NCBI GenBank assembly: GCA_031547305.1
Contig: JAVBSC010000084.1
Span: forward strand, 1-40,892
Source: JAVBSC01 sp031547305
GTDB lineage: Bacteria; Desulfobacterota; Desulfovibrionia; Desulfovibrionales; Desulfovibrionaceae
Length of the DNA stretch: 40,892 bases
Direction of reading: 5' to 3'
Shown here: positions 31,432 to 40,368 of the stretch, piece by piece
Layout of the letters: every line of letters begins with the position of its first letter
Position numbering within the stretch: position 1 is the first letter of the stretch
Position numbers and translations under genes: made by a program
Notes under the pieces: model-generated
Told to the model about the DNA's origin: nothing
Database searches by the model: none
The model's input: only the letters and a program-made list of their open reading frames with translations

Positions 31432-32475
31432 ATGGAAGCGCGATCCAGAGAAGCGCGAATACTGGGCACGATTGTGGAGGCCTACATCGCGGACGGCGAG
31501 CCCGTTTCTTCGCATGCTGTGGCCGATCGCAGCGCCCTTAAGCTTTCTTCGGCCAGCATGCGCAACAGCATGGCCGAACTTACGGATCTGGGGTATCTGG
31601 CCCAGCCGCATACTTCCGCCGGCCGGGTGCCCACGGCCCTGGCTTTTCAGTATTACGTGGACGTGCTTTTGCAGCCGCGCCCTCTGGGGGAGGCGGACAA
31701 GGCGGCCATTCTGGAGGCTCTGGACCGCCGGGACGAAGAACTGGGGGCCATTCTGCGCCGGGCCTGTTCCATGCTGTCCGCCCGTAGCGGCCGTCTGGGC
31801 CTGGCGGTTTCTCCAGGCCGGGACGAAGCCCGCTGGCTGTCCATAAATTTTTCCAGCCTGGATAAAAAACTGGTTCTGGCCGTGCTCAGCCTGGAAGGCG
31901 GCCTGACCAGCAGTCTGGCCGTGCCGATCAGCGAAATATTCGACCAGGATGAGCTAATCCGTTGCGCCAATTACCTGAACAGCCACTTCAAAGGCCTGCC
32001 CCTGTCCAAGGTCCGGCGCGGCATAGCGGACACCCTGCAGCGGGAAGGCGGAGAATTGAAAAATTTGTGCCACGACGCCAGAGCCGCCCTCAGCCTGGTC
32101 CGCCTGGCCGTGGAAAAAATGGACGACGGCCGCGAGTTGTTTGTGGACGGCGCCCGACAAGTGGTCATGCACAGCGAATTCGCGGATCTGGAACGCCTTA
32201 AGGAAATGCTTTTCCTGTTGGAAGAGCGCTCCAGGCTGCTGGATCTGCTTGGCCAAACCTTGGATCAGGGGCGGGAAGTCTCTGTGCTGCTTTGCCGTCC
32301 GGAAGGCGGTCTGGCCCTGCCCTGGGCCGTGATCAGCGCGCCGTATTCCAACCGGGACGGCCAGCCTCTGGGGGTGGTAAGCGTAATGGGGGCGCCGCGC
32401 ATGGATTACGCCGCGGTCGTGCCTGTTGTCGGCCACATTTCGCGGGTCTTGAGCGATCTTTTACACGCGCGCTGA
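31432..32475 (+). CDS. hrcA: Heat-inducible transcription repressor HrcA
   Basis: 347 residues, normal length. The N-terminal winged helix is ARILGTIVEAYIADGEPVSSHAV, with SSASMRNSMAELTDLGYL and PHTSAGRVPTALAFQYYV, the best-conserved HrcA block. The C-terminal GAF-like domain ends PLGVVSVMGAPRMDYAAVVPVV. HrcA represses groE or dnaK operons through CIRCE and needs GroEL for activity. GGAG lies 12 bases from the ATG, a long spacing. It is followed by grpE after 47 bases. Confidence 0.94.
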   Translation: MEARSREARILGTIVEAYIADGEPVSSHAVADRSALKLSSASMRNSMAELTDLGYLAQPHTSAGRVPTALAFQYYVDVLLQPRPLGEADKAAILEALDRRDEELGAILRRACSMLSARSGRLGLAVSPGRDEARWLSINFSSLDKKLVLAVLSLEGGLTSSLAVPISEIFDQDELIRCANYLNSHFKGLPLSKVRRGIADTLQREGGELKNLCHDARAALSLVRLAVEKMDDGRELFVDGARQVVMHSEFADLERLKEMLFLLEERSRLLDLLGQTLDQGREVSVLLCRPEGGLALPWAVISAPYSNRDGQPLGVVSVMGAPRMDYAAVVPVVGHISRVLSDLLHAR

Positions 32476-32522
32476 AATAAGCGGTTCCGTGATATCTATA
32501 GTTTAGGAGAACCATTTCAATC

Positions 32523-33188
32523 ATGGACAAGAAACACCCTTACGGCTTTGCCCACGGAAAATTCGGCAAAGCGGAATCCCACCCGGAAGAACTTTTTGAT
32601 GACGTGGATCTTTCCGGTCTGGGGGATTTGGCCGGGCAAATTAATGAGCAGGCGCCCGCCGGGCAGCAGGCGGAAACTCCACAAAACGAAAATTCACGCC
32701 CTGAATTTAGCCTGGAGAGTCTGGCGGCCCTGGCCAAGGCGCAAGTGTGCCCCAACTGCCCGGAGAAAAAAAACGCGGACGACATCCGCCTGCGCGCCCT
32801 GGCCGAAGTGGAAAACACCAAAAAACGCCTGAGCCGGGAAAAAGAGGAACAAACCCGTTTCGCCGCGGAATCCGTACTCTCTGACATTCTACCGGCCCTG
32901 GACAATCTGGATCTGGCCCTGGAGCACGCTCAGGGCATGGAGGCCTGTAAAAATTTCGTGATCGGCGTGGAGATGACCAAAAAGCTTCTGTTGGAATCCC
33001 TGAAACGCCATGGCCTGGAGGCGCTCGGCCAGGCCGGGGATCCGTTTGATCCGGCCGTGCATGAAGCAGTTAACCTGGAAGCGAATCCGGACTTTGAATC
33101 TGACCAAATTTGTCTTGTTATGTCCAAGGGTTATAAACTCAAAGATCGTCTGTTGCGCCCAGCCAGGGTTGTGGTATGTAAACGCTGA
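32523..33188 (+). CDS. grpE: Nucleotide exchange factor GrpE
   Basis: Nucleotide exchange factor for DnaK, 221 residues. A long, probably disordered N-terminus carries a CPNC motif (C76, C79). The coiled-coil region ALAEVENTKKRLSREKEEQ follows, then the C-terminal beta domain GDPFDPAVHEAVN and VVMSKGYKLKDRLLRPARVVV-like sequence (here CLVMSKGYKLKDRLLRPA). The CPNC pair could be redox-active or bind metal. The ribosome-binding site GGAG is far from the ATG (13 bases). dnaK is not downstream, unlike the common hrcA-grpE-dnaK order; a TPR protein gene follows after 36 bases. Confidence 0.94.
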   Translation: MDKKHPYGFAHGKFGKAESHPEELFDDVDLSGLGDLAGQINEQAPAGQQAETPQNENSRPEFSLESLAALAKAQVCPNCPEKKNADDIRLRALAEVENTKKRLSREKEEQTRFAAESVLSDILPALDNLDLALEHAQGMEACKNFVIGVEMTKKLLLESLKRHGLEALGQAGDPFDPAVHEAVNLEANPDFESDQICLVMSKGYKLKDRLLRPARVVVCKR

Positions 33189-33224
33189 TCCACCACCTCA
33201 TAACCCGCTTCAGGCCTTTTAACT

Positions 33225-36200
33225 ATGCGATTGATCCTGGCAGGCGTCCTGCTTGCGTTTTTTTGCGCCCCACAGGCCATGGCCGCCATAGAACCCGCTC
33301 CGGCGGGCAACGCCACTCCGCGCCCTTCGACAAATGCCACGCAATCCGGCGCTCCTGCAAGCCTGCCGGACGAGAGCGCCCAGGCCGTCTCCCCTGCCGG
33401 GACAGCGCCGCAAGCGCGGGACCAGGCCGGCGCGGCTGGCCAAAATCAGTATGCGGCATCTTTATTTTCGCCAGAGGATAAAGCCAGGGGCCTTTTGGCC
33501 TGGGGCAGATTTTTTGGTTCTCTGTATCTGGACGACAAGAGCCTGAATCTGATGTTGCCTGGCGGTATGCGCTACTCGCCGCTGGAGCTGGCGATAAACC
33601 GCTTTGCCTCAGCCTCCGCTCTGGATCCAGGTTCCCCGGCCATCTGGCGGGATTGGGCGGACGCGCAACTGGAACAAATCGAGCCAGGCGACCTTGAGCA
33701 CAATTCGCAATACGCGGCCGAAGCCTCGGCTAAGCTGGAAAAAGCCGCCACACTGGATCCCAAGGATGCCAGAACCTGGTATTTGTGGGGGCTGGCCCTG
33801 GACAGGCAATCCACGTACCTTGGTTTAAGGGGGGATGCGAACCAGTCCAAAGCCAGGCTGGAGCAGGCTACGGATAAATTCGCCAAGGCCGTCAGTCTGA
33901 GTCCGGAGTGCGGCCTTTATCTGATCCTCCACGGGGAATCCCTGGCCAGATTGGCCGGCCTGCAGGCCGAGAGCAAGGATAAAAAAAATCTGCTGCTCAA
34001 GGCAGTGGAAGCGTTCGGCAATGCCCGGTCCGCCGGGCCGCGCGAAGGCGTCGCGCATTCCCTCACGCTTTCCGCCGAAGCTTTTCGGCAACTGGCCGCT
34101 CTCTCAGAGAGCGAGGAACAGCGCAATTACCTCAAACAACTTTGCTCCATTGATGAAGAATTATCCATGGCGCCGGATTTTCAGGGCAGCGGCGCCTGGC
34201 CCGGCTCTTGGATGGCGGATCTGACCCGTCTGGCTTCCGCCAGCCCCCTGGAAGAAAAAATCCCGCTGCTGGAAAAAGTCATTGCCGTAGGTGACGCAAA
34301 TACCGGACAATTCAAGCAAAAACCGGATATTCCGGCCTACTACTCCATGGCCCTGGCCAATCTGGCTTCGCTCAGCCCGGAAGACAGGCAACGGGACTTG
34401 TTTGCCAAAGCACGGGAAGTTTACTGGGCCGGCCATACCTACACGGAAGAGTCAAACCGCCTGCAGAGCTGGCTGGAAACCTTGTGGCAGTTGGCGGAAA
34501 AAGCCCCGGACAAAAAAGCCAGGACAGTCATTTTCGCTCAAATGCGCTATGAGTGCGATTCGCTTGTGACCAACCCGGTCGGGCCAAGCATCTGGCTGTT
34601 GCGCGGCAACGTCCTGCTTTTGCTGGCCATGAACTCCGACGCGGCGGAAAGAGAAAAACTTTACCCCCTGGCCTTTGAAGCGCACCATAACGCCTTTGAA
34701 AAACGTAAGGAAGGGGGCTTTCTTGGCCAGGACAACCTGGACAAGGGATTAGCCCTTTACGCCGGCCTGGCCCGACAGGACTCCAAAAACCCGGAACTTC
34801 TGCGGGCCTGGGCGCGCTTTCAACTGGACAATCTCACGCAGCCGTACTCCGCCGTCCGGAATCCAAAAGAACAAATGGCCGAGGTCTACGACAAGCTGGA
34901 CAAGGCGGCCAAACTCTCTCCGAATTCGCCGGCCGCTTATCTTGATTGGGGCGATGCAATGGCCTTGGACAAGTGGAGCTCCATGCCTTCTCCCAACGAC
35001 AGGTACCGCAATATCCAGGCCAAATATCGGGAGGCCTTGAAACTCGACCCCAACTTCCAGCCAGCCCTGGAGGCGTTTTCCGCCTCCCTGCGTTCACAAC
35101 TGGACAGTTGCGACGGCTGCAAGCACCCGGGCGAACTTGCGGAACTGGTCAGCGCCAGCGAAAAAATCCTCAAGACCAATTCTGATTCCGCCCTGGCCTG
35201 GTATAATCTTGGACTGGGGCACAGCGGCCTGGCCCAACTGGCCATGGGCTCCGAGGCCACGGCGCACGCCGGGGCGGCTCTGGACGCCTTTGGCAAAGCC
35301 GCCACGCGTGACGGGCGCTACGCCCATAGCGCCAAACCCTGGGCCAAAGCCCTGCTGGTGCTGGCCCTGAACTCGGACAACGCGAACGAGCAAAAAGCCC
35401 TGTTCGATGAAGCCGCCTTCCGCTACGGACCGCCAGACGTCAATACCGGGGAGTTGAACCGCGGTTGGACCAACGAGCTGTTCAACTATGCGGAGCGCTG
35501 GGAAGAATCCTACAACGACACCCTGTACCAGCGCATAATCTTTGAATGCGAATCTCTGAGCCAGGACCAGAAAAAAGCCGAGGATCACCACCTCTGGTTC
35601 ATATGGGCCCAGTCGCTGGAAGCCAGGGCGGAACACCTGGAAAACGCCGGAAGCAAGCCCGAAGCCCTGGAGCTTTTTGAGCAGGCCGCCCAAAAAATGA
35701 GCCAGGCTTCCAACCTGGCTGTTGGCGACAATTTTTCCCACATCATCATGCTCTGGCAATGGGGGAATGTTTTGCAGAACAAAGCCGGGCTCCAGGAAGG
35801 CGCGGAGCGGGAAAAAGCCCTGCAGGACGCCTGCGCCAAATATGCCCAGTCCGTGGCACTGGATGAAAAGCAGCAGCATTTTGACAACTGGATAAACTGG
35901 GGCTGGACCCTGTTTTTGCAATATCAGGACATGAAAAAGGCCGGGCAGCCTGAGGCGGAACTCAAGGCCAAGCTGGAAGACGCGGAAGCCAAGTTCACCA
36001 AAGGCATGGACATTTACAAGCAGTTCGGCGATCCCGCCTGCTACGGGTACTATCTGGCCCAGATTTTGTCCGCCAATGGCGAAGAGGCCCGCATACGCAC
36101 CCTGCTGGAAAGGTCCGTGGCCTGCGGCCGGATGCTGACCGGCTTTGAACTGGAAAACAATCCGAATTTCAGCGCCTTTAAAAACGCCAGGTGGTTCAGG

Positions 36201-36266
36201 GAGCTTGCGGAAAAGCTGAAGAAAAAGCCGGCCGTGCCGGAAGCGCCAGAAGCAAAAGGCAAGTGA
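33225..36266 (+). CDS. Exported 1013-residue TPR-repeat protein
   Basis: Signal peptide MRLILAGVLLAFFCAPQAMA (cleavage near residue 20), then an Ala/Pro/Gln-rich linker to about residue 75. The rest is about 900 residues of TPR-like helical repeats. Recurring patterns such as DPGSPAIWRDWADAQLE, DPKDARTWYLWGLALD, SPNSPAAYLDWGDAM and DPNFQPALEAF are DPxxxxAWxxWGxAL variants with Trp at the conserved positions. It probably acts as a periplasmic or outer-membrane scaffold; no catalytic motif is seen. It has no good ribosome-binding site and starts 36 bases after grpE. A strong terminator follows, so hrcA, grpE and this gene may be one operon. Confidence 0.85.
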   Translation: MRLILAGVLLAFFCAPQAMAAIEPAPAGNATPRPSTNATQSGAPASLPDESAQAVSPAGTAPQARDQAGAAGQNQYAASLFSPEDKARGLLAWGRFFGSLYLDDKSLNLMLPGGMRYSPLELAINRFASASALDPGSPAIWRDWADAQLEQIEPGDLEHNSQYAAEASAKLEKAATLDPKDARTWYLWGLALDRQSTYLGLRGDANQSKARLEQATDKFAKAVSLSPECGLYLILHGESLARLAGLQAESKDKKNLLLKAVEAFGNARSAGPREGVAHSLTLSAEAFRQLAALSESEEQRNYLKQLCSIDEELSMAPDFQGSGAWPGSWMADLTRLASASPLEEKIPLLEKVIAVGDANTGQFKQKPDIPAYYSMALANLASLSPEDRQRDLFAKAREVYWAGHTYTEESNRLQSWLETLWQLAEKAPDKKARTVIFAQMRYECDSLVTNPVGPSIWLLRGNVLLLLAMNSDAAEREKLYPLAFEAHHNAFEKRKEGGFLGQDNLDKGLALYAGLARQDSKNPELLRAWARFQLDNLTQPYSAVRNPKEQMAEVYDKLDKAAKLSPNSPAAYLDWGDAMALDKWSSMPSPNDRYRNIQAKYREALKLDPNFQPALEAFSASLRSQLDSCDGCKHPGELAELVSASEKILKTNSDSALAWYNLGLGHSGLAQLAMGSEATAHAGAALDAFGKAATRDGRYAHSAKPWAKALLVLALNSDNANEQKALFDEAAFRYGPPDVNTGELNRGWTNELFNYAERWEESYNDTLYQRIIFECESLSQDQKKAEDHHLWFIWAQSLEARAEHLENAGSKPEALELFEQAAQKMSQASNLAVGDNFSHIIMLWQWGNVLQNKAGLQEGAEREKALQDACAKYAQSVALDEKQQHFDNWINWGWTLFLQYQDMKKAGQPEAELKAKLEDAEAKFTKGMDIYKQFGDPACYGYYLAQILSANGEEARIRTLLERSVACGRMLTGFELENNPNFSAFKNARWFRELAEKLKKKPAVPEAPEAKGK

Positions 36267-36310
36267 TCAACACTTAAGTTTTACTTGTAGCCAGATATAA
36301 ATCCGCCGTC

Positions 36311-36351
36311 CCCCGGCCATGGTCAGCCCGACCGTGGCCGGGGCTTTTTTT
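36311..36351 (+). terminator. Strong terminator after the TPR gene
   Basis: A 14-bp stem (36311-36324 with 36330-36343, one G-T pair), a 5-base loop, then C followed by seven T. Confidence 0.92.
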
Positions 36352-36456
36352 GCGCGCTGCCGGGAGCTTTTTTACAGGGATGCCCCGCGTCTCGTTTTTC
36401 CGGACAAACCAACTATCACTCCAGGATTATTTTACATTTTTGTCGTCTCCAAAACC

Positions 36457-36483
36457 TGGACAAAAAACATGCTAAGCTATAAT
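36457..36483 (+). promoter_or_regulatory. Alternative sigma-70-like promoter of the PEP-CTERM gene
   Basis: TGGACA (36457-36462) and a perfect TATAAT (36478-36483) are 15 bases apart. The spacing is short; the sigma-54 site downstream fits better. Confidence 0.35.
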
Positions 36484-36511
36484 AAGCCGTATTATATATG
36501 TTTATTTATAT

Positions 36512-36527
36512 TGGCATCTAAATTGCT
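36512..36527 (+). promoter_or_regulatory. Sigma-54 (-24/-12) promoter of the PEP-CTERM gene
   Basis: TGGCAT-N5-TTGCT (TGGCAT 36512-36517, TTGCT 36523-36527) matches the TGGCAC-N5-TTGCW consensus with one substitution and exact spacing. Transcription would start near 36538, 48 bases before the gene. It implies an RpoN-dependent activator, such as the PrsR-type regulators linked with exosortase systems. Confidence 0.75.
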
Positions 36528-36585
36528 TTACGATTTGCGTAACTAAAACAACAAACCAAATTTAAATAGATATCAGGAGCCAGTC

Positions 36586-37260
36586 ATGAAGCGGAATCTT
36601 AACATACTCATCATCGCGGCGCTTATGTTTTGCGGTTTTTCCGCCCAGGCGCGGGCTTATGAATACAACCCGGAAAATTTTGACTTCAGCAAGCCGATCA
36701 ACGAAAGCTTCAACGCTGTCTATGTGAAGGATTGGGTAAAGGCCCTGGGCGGCGGCGGTCAGGTTTATGCGGACGTGTACATTCTGGGCGGCGACCACTC
36801 CAAGACCATTAATTTTGGAACCGGCACCAACTCCAACCATTTCGGACAGATGTTCAGCAACACGCAGTTCTCCGAAGGCTGGGACTTTGACGGCACCGCG
36901 GTAGGCACCAACGTCAATGTGAAGGACTTGTCCTTTGAACTGACCGTGAAGAAGAACCCGCGTTTCTTCAAGCTGAATTCCGACAACAACACCAACGGCA
37001 ATCAGCCGGTGGCCAAGGAAATCAGCTTCTGGCAGCTCACTGAAGACTTCATGTACAACGGCCACCTGCTGACCGCCGGCACGGTGCTCTTTGGCATAGG
37101 CAACGGCGGCAAGGGCGCCCAGACTTACACCCAGATGTTCGGCGTGTTCAAGCTGAGCGAAATCCGCACCAGCGCCACCCCCATCCCGGCCGCCGCATGG
37201 TTGCTCGGCACCGGCCTGGTCGGCTTGGTCAGCCTGCGCAAGCGCTTCAGCCTGGCCTAA
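36586..37260 (+). CDS. PEP-CTERM / VPLPA-type sorted exported protein
   Basis: 224 residues. A signal peptide (LIIAALMFCGFSAQARA) is followed by a beta-rich, Gly/Asn-rich domain of about 170 residues with no enzyme motif. At the C-terminus is a sorting signal: TPIPAAAWLLGTGL, a hydrophobic helix, then the basic RKRFSLA. This is the exosortase/archaeosortase-type tripartite signal of the VPLPA class (IPIPAAAWLFGSGLLGL in related proteins). The mature protein is probably cut and linked to an extracellular polysaccharide or released to the surface. AGGAG precedes the ATG. No exosortase gene lies in the window. Confidence 0.88.
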   Translation: MKRNLNILIIAALMFCGFSAQARAYEYNPENFDFSKPINESFNAVYVKDWVKALGGGGQVYADVYILGGDHSKTINFGTGTNSNHFGQMFSNTQFSEGWDFDGTAVGTNVNVKDLSFELTVKKNPRFFKLNSDNNTNGNQPVAKEISFWQLTEDFMYNGHLLTAGTVLFGIGNGGKGAQTYTQMFGVFKLSEIRTSATPIPAAAWLLGTGLVGLVSLRKRFSLA

Positions 37261-37279
37261 TCCCAGACAACATAAAAAT

Positions 37280-37320
37280 AAGAAAAGCTCCCTCGGTCAT
37301 CCGGGGAGCTTTTCTTATTG
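37280..37320 (+). terminator. Terminator after the PEP-CTERM gene
   Basis: AAGAAAAGCTCCC (37280-37292) pairs with GGGAGCTTTTCTT (37304-37316) in a 13-bp stem. The T-rich right arm merges with the tail. Confidence 0.85.
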
Positions 37321-37418
37321 TCCGGAACATTTCTTTAACAGCCGGGGCTTCAAATTTTCCGGGAAAAACCTTAGGATGGCTCCGCTTGTCGACTAGACTC
37401 CAAAAGCATGGAGGAATC

Positions 37419-38357
37419 ATGCTGCTCCCTGTCGCGGGAATAGATGTAAACCCCCTGGCGCCGCCCCTGGCGGCGCTGGTCGCGTCTTTTTTCTGCTCCA
37501 TGGGCGGACTTTCCGGGGCGTTTTTACTTCTGCCCTTCCAGATGTCTTTTTTAGGCTACACCAGCCCGTCAGTCAGCGCCACAAACCAGTTTTACAACGT
37601 CGTGGCCATACCCAGCGGCGTTTACCGCTATGTCCGGGAAGGCCGGATGGTCTGGCCCCTGGTCTGGATCGTGGTGGCCGGCACTCTGCCGGGCGTGTTT
37701 CTGGGGGCCGTAATCCGGGTGCGCTGGCTGCCGGACCCGAGGCACTTCAAGCTCTTTGCCGGACTGGTGCTTTTATACATAGGCGGACGAATGATCCGGG
37801 ATCTGCTGCGGAACAAAGGACAAAAAAACAGCGCCGAAGAGCGCTTTCATGTCAAAATAAAGGAACGTCCGGCCAAAGGCGGCTTAACGCCGGCAGCCCC
37901 ATTGCCGTCAGTTATTGTCAGGGAATTCAGCCTGGCGCGCATCGCCTACGACTTTCAGGGCGAAAGCTTTTCCTGCTCCAGCCCGGGGATATTCGGCCTC
38001 AGTTTTGTGATCGGCATTGTGGGCGGGATTTACGGCATAGGCGGCGGAGCCATTCTGGCGCCATTTCTGGTGTCTTTTTTCGGCCTGCCCATCTATACCC
38101 TGGCCGGGGCCACCCTTATGGGCACCTTTACCACCTCCGTCGCCGGCGTGATCTTTTATCTGGCCCTGGCTCCTTTTTATCCGGAACAGTCCGTGGCCCC
38201 GGACTGGATCCTGGGCCTGCTCCTTGGCCTGGGCGGCATGGCCGGCATGTACCTGGGGGCGCGCTGCCAGAAGTTCGTCCCGGCCAGGGTCATCAAGTGG
38301 ATGCTGGTTCTGGTCATCATAGGCACAGGCATAAAGTACGCGACAGAATTTTTCTAG
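37419..38357 (+). CDS. TauE/SafE (TSUP) family permease
   Basis: Membrane protein of 312 residues with about eight helices in two halves, each with the family pattern: MGGLSGAFLLLPF in the first and VGGIYGIGGGAILAPF in the second. A hydrophilic cytoplasmic loop of about 60 residues (LRNKGQKNSAEERFH and following) separates the halves. Members move sulfite, sulfoacetate, organosulfonates or other anions outward. With an SsuC-type importer in the same window a sulfonate link is possible, but the two are 34 kb apart. ATG 37419 follows GGAGG; the frame is open upstream into the PEP-CTERM gene, but that part is not hydrophobic. Confidence 0.88.
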   Translation: MLLPVAGIDVNPLAPPLAALVASFFCSMGGLSGAFLLLPFQMSFLGYTSPSVSATNQFYNVVAIPSGVYRYVREGRMVWPLVWIVVAGTLPGVFLGAVIRVRWLPDPRHFKLFAGLVLLYIGGRMIRDLLRNKGQKNSAEERFHVKIKERPAKGGLTPAAPLPSVIVREFSLARIAYDFQGESFSCSSPGIFGLSFVIGIVGGIYGIGGGAILAPFLVSFFGLPIYTLAGATLMGTFTTSVAGVIFYLALAPFYPEQSVAPDWILGLLLGLGGMAGMYLGARCQKFVPARVIKWMLVLVIIGTGIKYATEFF

Positions 38358-38499
38358 GGGCTGTCTCCAAAGCGGGTTACCTTTGGGACGTTCGAGCAGG
38401 CCGTAGCGGCGAATCAAGTTTCGCCCGCGACGGCCAGGGCGGGACGCGCCCGCCCTGGCTCGGCATTTCAAAGCTGAAATACCGCGAGCCCGGCCCGGA

Positions 38500-38907
38500 T
38501 CACTTTTCCAAATCACGAAAAGCCTTGGCAATCAGGGCATCCAGGGCCCGGCAGCTATCCTCGTCCGCGTTGGCGAAACGCAGCCCTATAAGGTAACGGC
38601 CGGCCACGGGCTTTATCCAGGCCACTTCGGCTATGGTTTGCAAAAACTGCTCCGCGTCGTTTTCATAAATCTTGAAAAAACTGGACGAAAACTTGTTCAG
38701 CAACGGAATGTGCACCTTGACCTGCAAAACCGTGCCCACGGCCAGAGCCGTCCTGGACTCCACGCACAGCCCCCCCCGGCTGATATCGCTGCAGGAACCC
38801 TCCAGAGCGACCTCGCGGGCGATGGGAAACTTAAGCTCCTTGGCCTCCACCCGGTAAGGCTTGGGCAAACGTGTATATTGGCGCATGTTAGGCTCTTTGC
38901 TGTTCAT
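38500..38907 (-). CDS. PilZ-domain c-di-GMP-binding protein
   Basis: 135-residue single PilZ domain. The c-di-GMP switch RxxxR is R9-QYT-R13, and D41-x-S43-x-x-G46 (CSDISRGGL) is the second binding motif. Both are intact. The C-terminal half (TIAEVAWIKPVAGRYLIGLRF) is the normal PilZ barrel end. AGGAGG lies five bases before ATG 38907. It is likely to couple c-di-GMP to motility or exopolysaccharide output. The 142 bases between it and the TauE gene hold GC-rich dyads but no clear terminator. Confidence 0.9.
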   Translation of the reverse strand: MNSKEPNMRQYTRLPKPYRVEAKELKFPIAREVALEGSCSDISRGGLCVESRTALAVGTVLQVKVHIPLLNKFSSSFFKIYENDAEQFLQTIAEVAWIKPVAGRYLIGLRFANADEDSCRALDALIAKAFRDLEK

Positions 38908-39083
38908 ACATTCCTCCTGTTTAGGATCCCCCTGATATCCAGGCCTCTTCCCGCCGGCGTTGCAAAATCCGGCATTCTGAACATACATAAGATTAGCTGT
39001 TAAAGTATATTAGAATAAAAATTGTGTCACTACCGGCACCACAACTTAATATTTTACGCTTTAGTTTATTGATTCCTTATGCC

Positions 39084-39112
39084 TTGCGGCTTTTCCGCCG
39101 GCCTGCTAAAAT
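39084..39112 (+). promoter_or_regulatory. Candidate promoter of purE
   Basis: TTGCGG (39084-39089) and TAAAAT (39107-39112) are 17 bases apart. The -10 is one mismatch from consensus; the -35 keeps only TTG. The leader would be about 135 bases long and includes a CCCGC/GGCGGG hairpin near 39220. Confidence 0.45.
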
Positions 39113-39254
39113 CCTCCCCGGTTCTGGCGTCATGCCGCACCCCACCCGCCGGCTCGGTGTGAAGATCGGCGTTTTTGCTTCACTCCGGCCGCCAGCGCGG
39201 ATTAACTTTTCGACGCCCGCAAGGGCGGGAACCACCTGACAGGATTTTAAAATT

Positions 39255-39746
39255 ATGACGCAAGTGGCAATATTCATGGGCAGCCTGTCCGACGAGCCGA
39301 CCGTACGGCCCTGCGCGGAAGTGCTGGACAAACTTGGCATTTCCTATCGCCTGACTGTCAGTTCCGCCCACCGTACGCCGGAACGCACGGAAGCCCTGAC
39401 CGCGGAACTTGAGAGCCAGGGTTGCCAGGTGTTCATTTGCGCGGCCGGCCTGGCCGCCCACCTGGCCGGGGCGGTGGCGGCCCGCACGCTCAGGCCGGTC
39501 ATAGGCATTCCAATTGCGGCCTCCGCCTTGGGCGGTATGGACGCCCTGCTGTCCACGGTCATGATGCCTCCGGGCTTTCCGGTGGCCACTGTGGCCCTGG
39601 ACAAGGCCGGGGCGCGCAACGCCGCATGGCTGGCCGCCCAGATACTGGCCCTCGGCGACGCAAGCCTGTCCGCGAAGCTGGCCGCCGCGCGGCAGGGCTT
39701 TAAGGACGATGTGGAAAAGGCCGCCCTTGGCCTTGAGGGGAAATAA
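39255..39746 (+). CDS. purE: N5-carboxyaminoimidazole ribonucleotide mutase
   Basis: Class I PurE, 163 residues. It converts N5-CAIR to CAIR in purine synthesis. GSLSDEPT (residues 9-16) and SAHRTPERT (H39) are the active-site blocks, and CAAGLAAHLAGAVAA is the third. The usual Trp in GSxSDW is Glu here, a common variant. The ribosome-binding site is weak (AGGA, 10 bases). purK is not adjacent. The next gene starts one base after the stop. Confidence 0.94.
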   Translation: MTQVAIFMGSLSDEPTVRPCAEVLDKLGISYRLTVSSAHRTPERTEALTAELESQGCQVFICAAGLAAHLAGAVAARTLRPVIGIPIAASALGGMDALLSTVMMPPGFPVATVALDKAGARNAAWLAAQILALGDASLSAKLAAARQGFKDDVEKAALGLEGK

Positions 39747-39747
39747 A

Positions 39748-40368
39748 TTGCCGGCGCTACCACTCCCCCGGCGCGGCGCCTTCCGGCGGCTTGCGGTCTT
39801 GGCCCTGCTGGCTGCCCTGGCCGGCTGCTCCGCTCCGCAAAAGATCATGCCCGTGCCCTTGTACGCCCTGGACGGTCCACCCCTGGCCATTATCGCCGAA
39901 TACGGCGGTGAACACTACGAAGGCAGCATGACCCGAACCGCCCTTGTCGGCTCCGGCAGCTTTGAACTGTTCGGGACTTTTTCCGGCCAGACCTGCCAGG
40001 GCGACGTGGACTCCCCCCCAAATGATCGCGGCCGGATCCACGCGGCTCTGAAATGCTCGGACGGCCGCATTATGCTCCTCAGCCTGCGCAACATCGGGCC
40101 GGACCAGGGTGTGGGTGTGGGACGCTTTGTAAAACCGGAAGAATTCAAGGAGCGGCAGGAAAAACAGGCCGGTGGGGAAAAAAACTCCCCGCTCCCGGTA
40201 GTGGAAGAGGATGGAAATTTTATGACCGTTTTCTACCACCCCTGGCTGGAGGAAGCCCGGCGGCGTTTTCCGGAGTTGCGCCGGGAAATGGAAGCCCTGG
40301 CCAAAAAGAACAAAGAGTCCGGCCAGTCTGAAGCAAAAGGCGGCGACAGCCTTGGACGAGATGATTGA
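39748..40368 (+). CDS. Lipoprotein of unknown function
   Basis: 206 residues from a TTG start. The signal is RRLAVLALLAALAGC with a perfect lipobox LAGC. The mature part has a small beta-rich domain (HYEGSMTRTALVGSGSFELF, then CQGDV and LKCSDGRIMLLSL, so two Cys that could form a disulfide) and a charged C-terminal helix. I do not recognise the family. The TTG at 39748 is chosen because TTGAGGGGAAA lies just before it and the signal peptide fits. It begins one base after the purE stop and overlaps the next gene's start, so the three form an operon. Confidence 0.72.
   Translation: MPALPLPRRGAFRRLAVLALLAALAGCSAPQKIMPVPLYALDGPPLAIIAEYGGEHYEGSMTRTALVGSGSFELFGTFSGQTCQGDVDSPPNDRGRIHAALKCSDGRIMLLSLRNIGPDQGVGVGRFVKPEEFKERQEKQAGGEKNSPLPVVEEDGNFMTVFYHPWLEEARRRFPELRREMEALAKKNKESGQSEAKGGDSLGRDD

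Noticed and set aside
38358..38499. Possible small gene between the TauE and PilZ genes
   Set aside because: Only GC-rich dyads are seen; no frame has a start with a ribosome-binding site or a plausible product.
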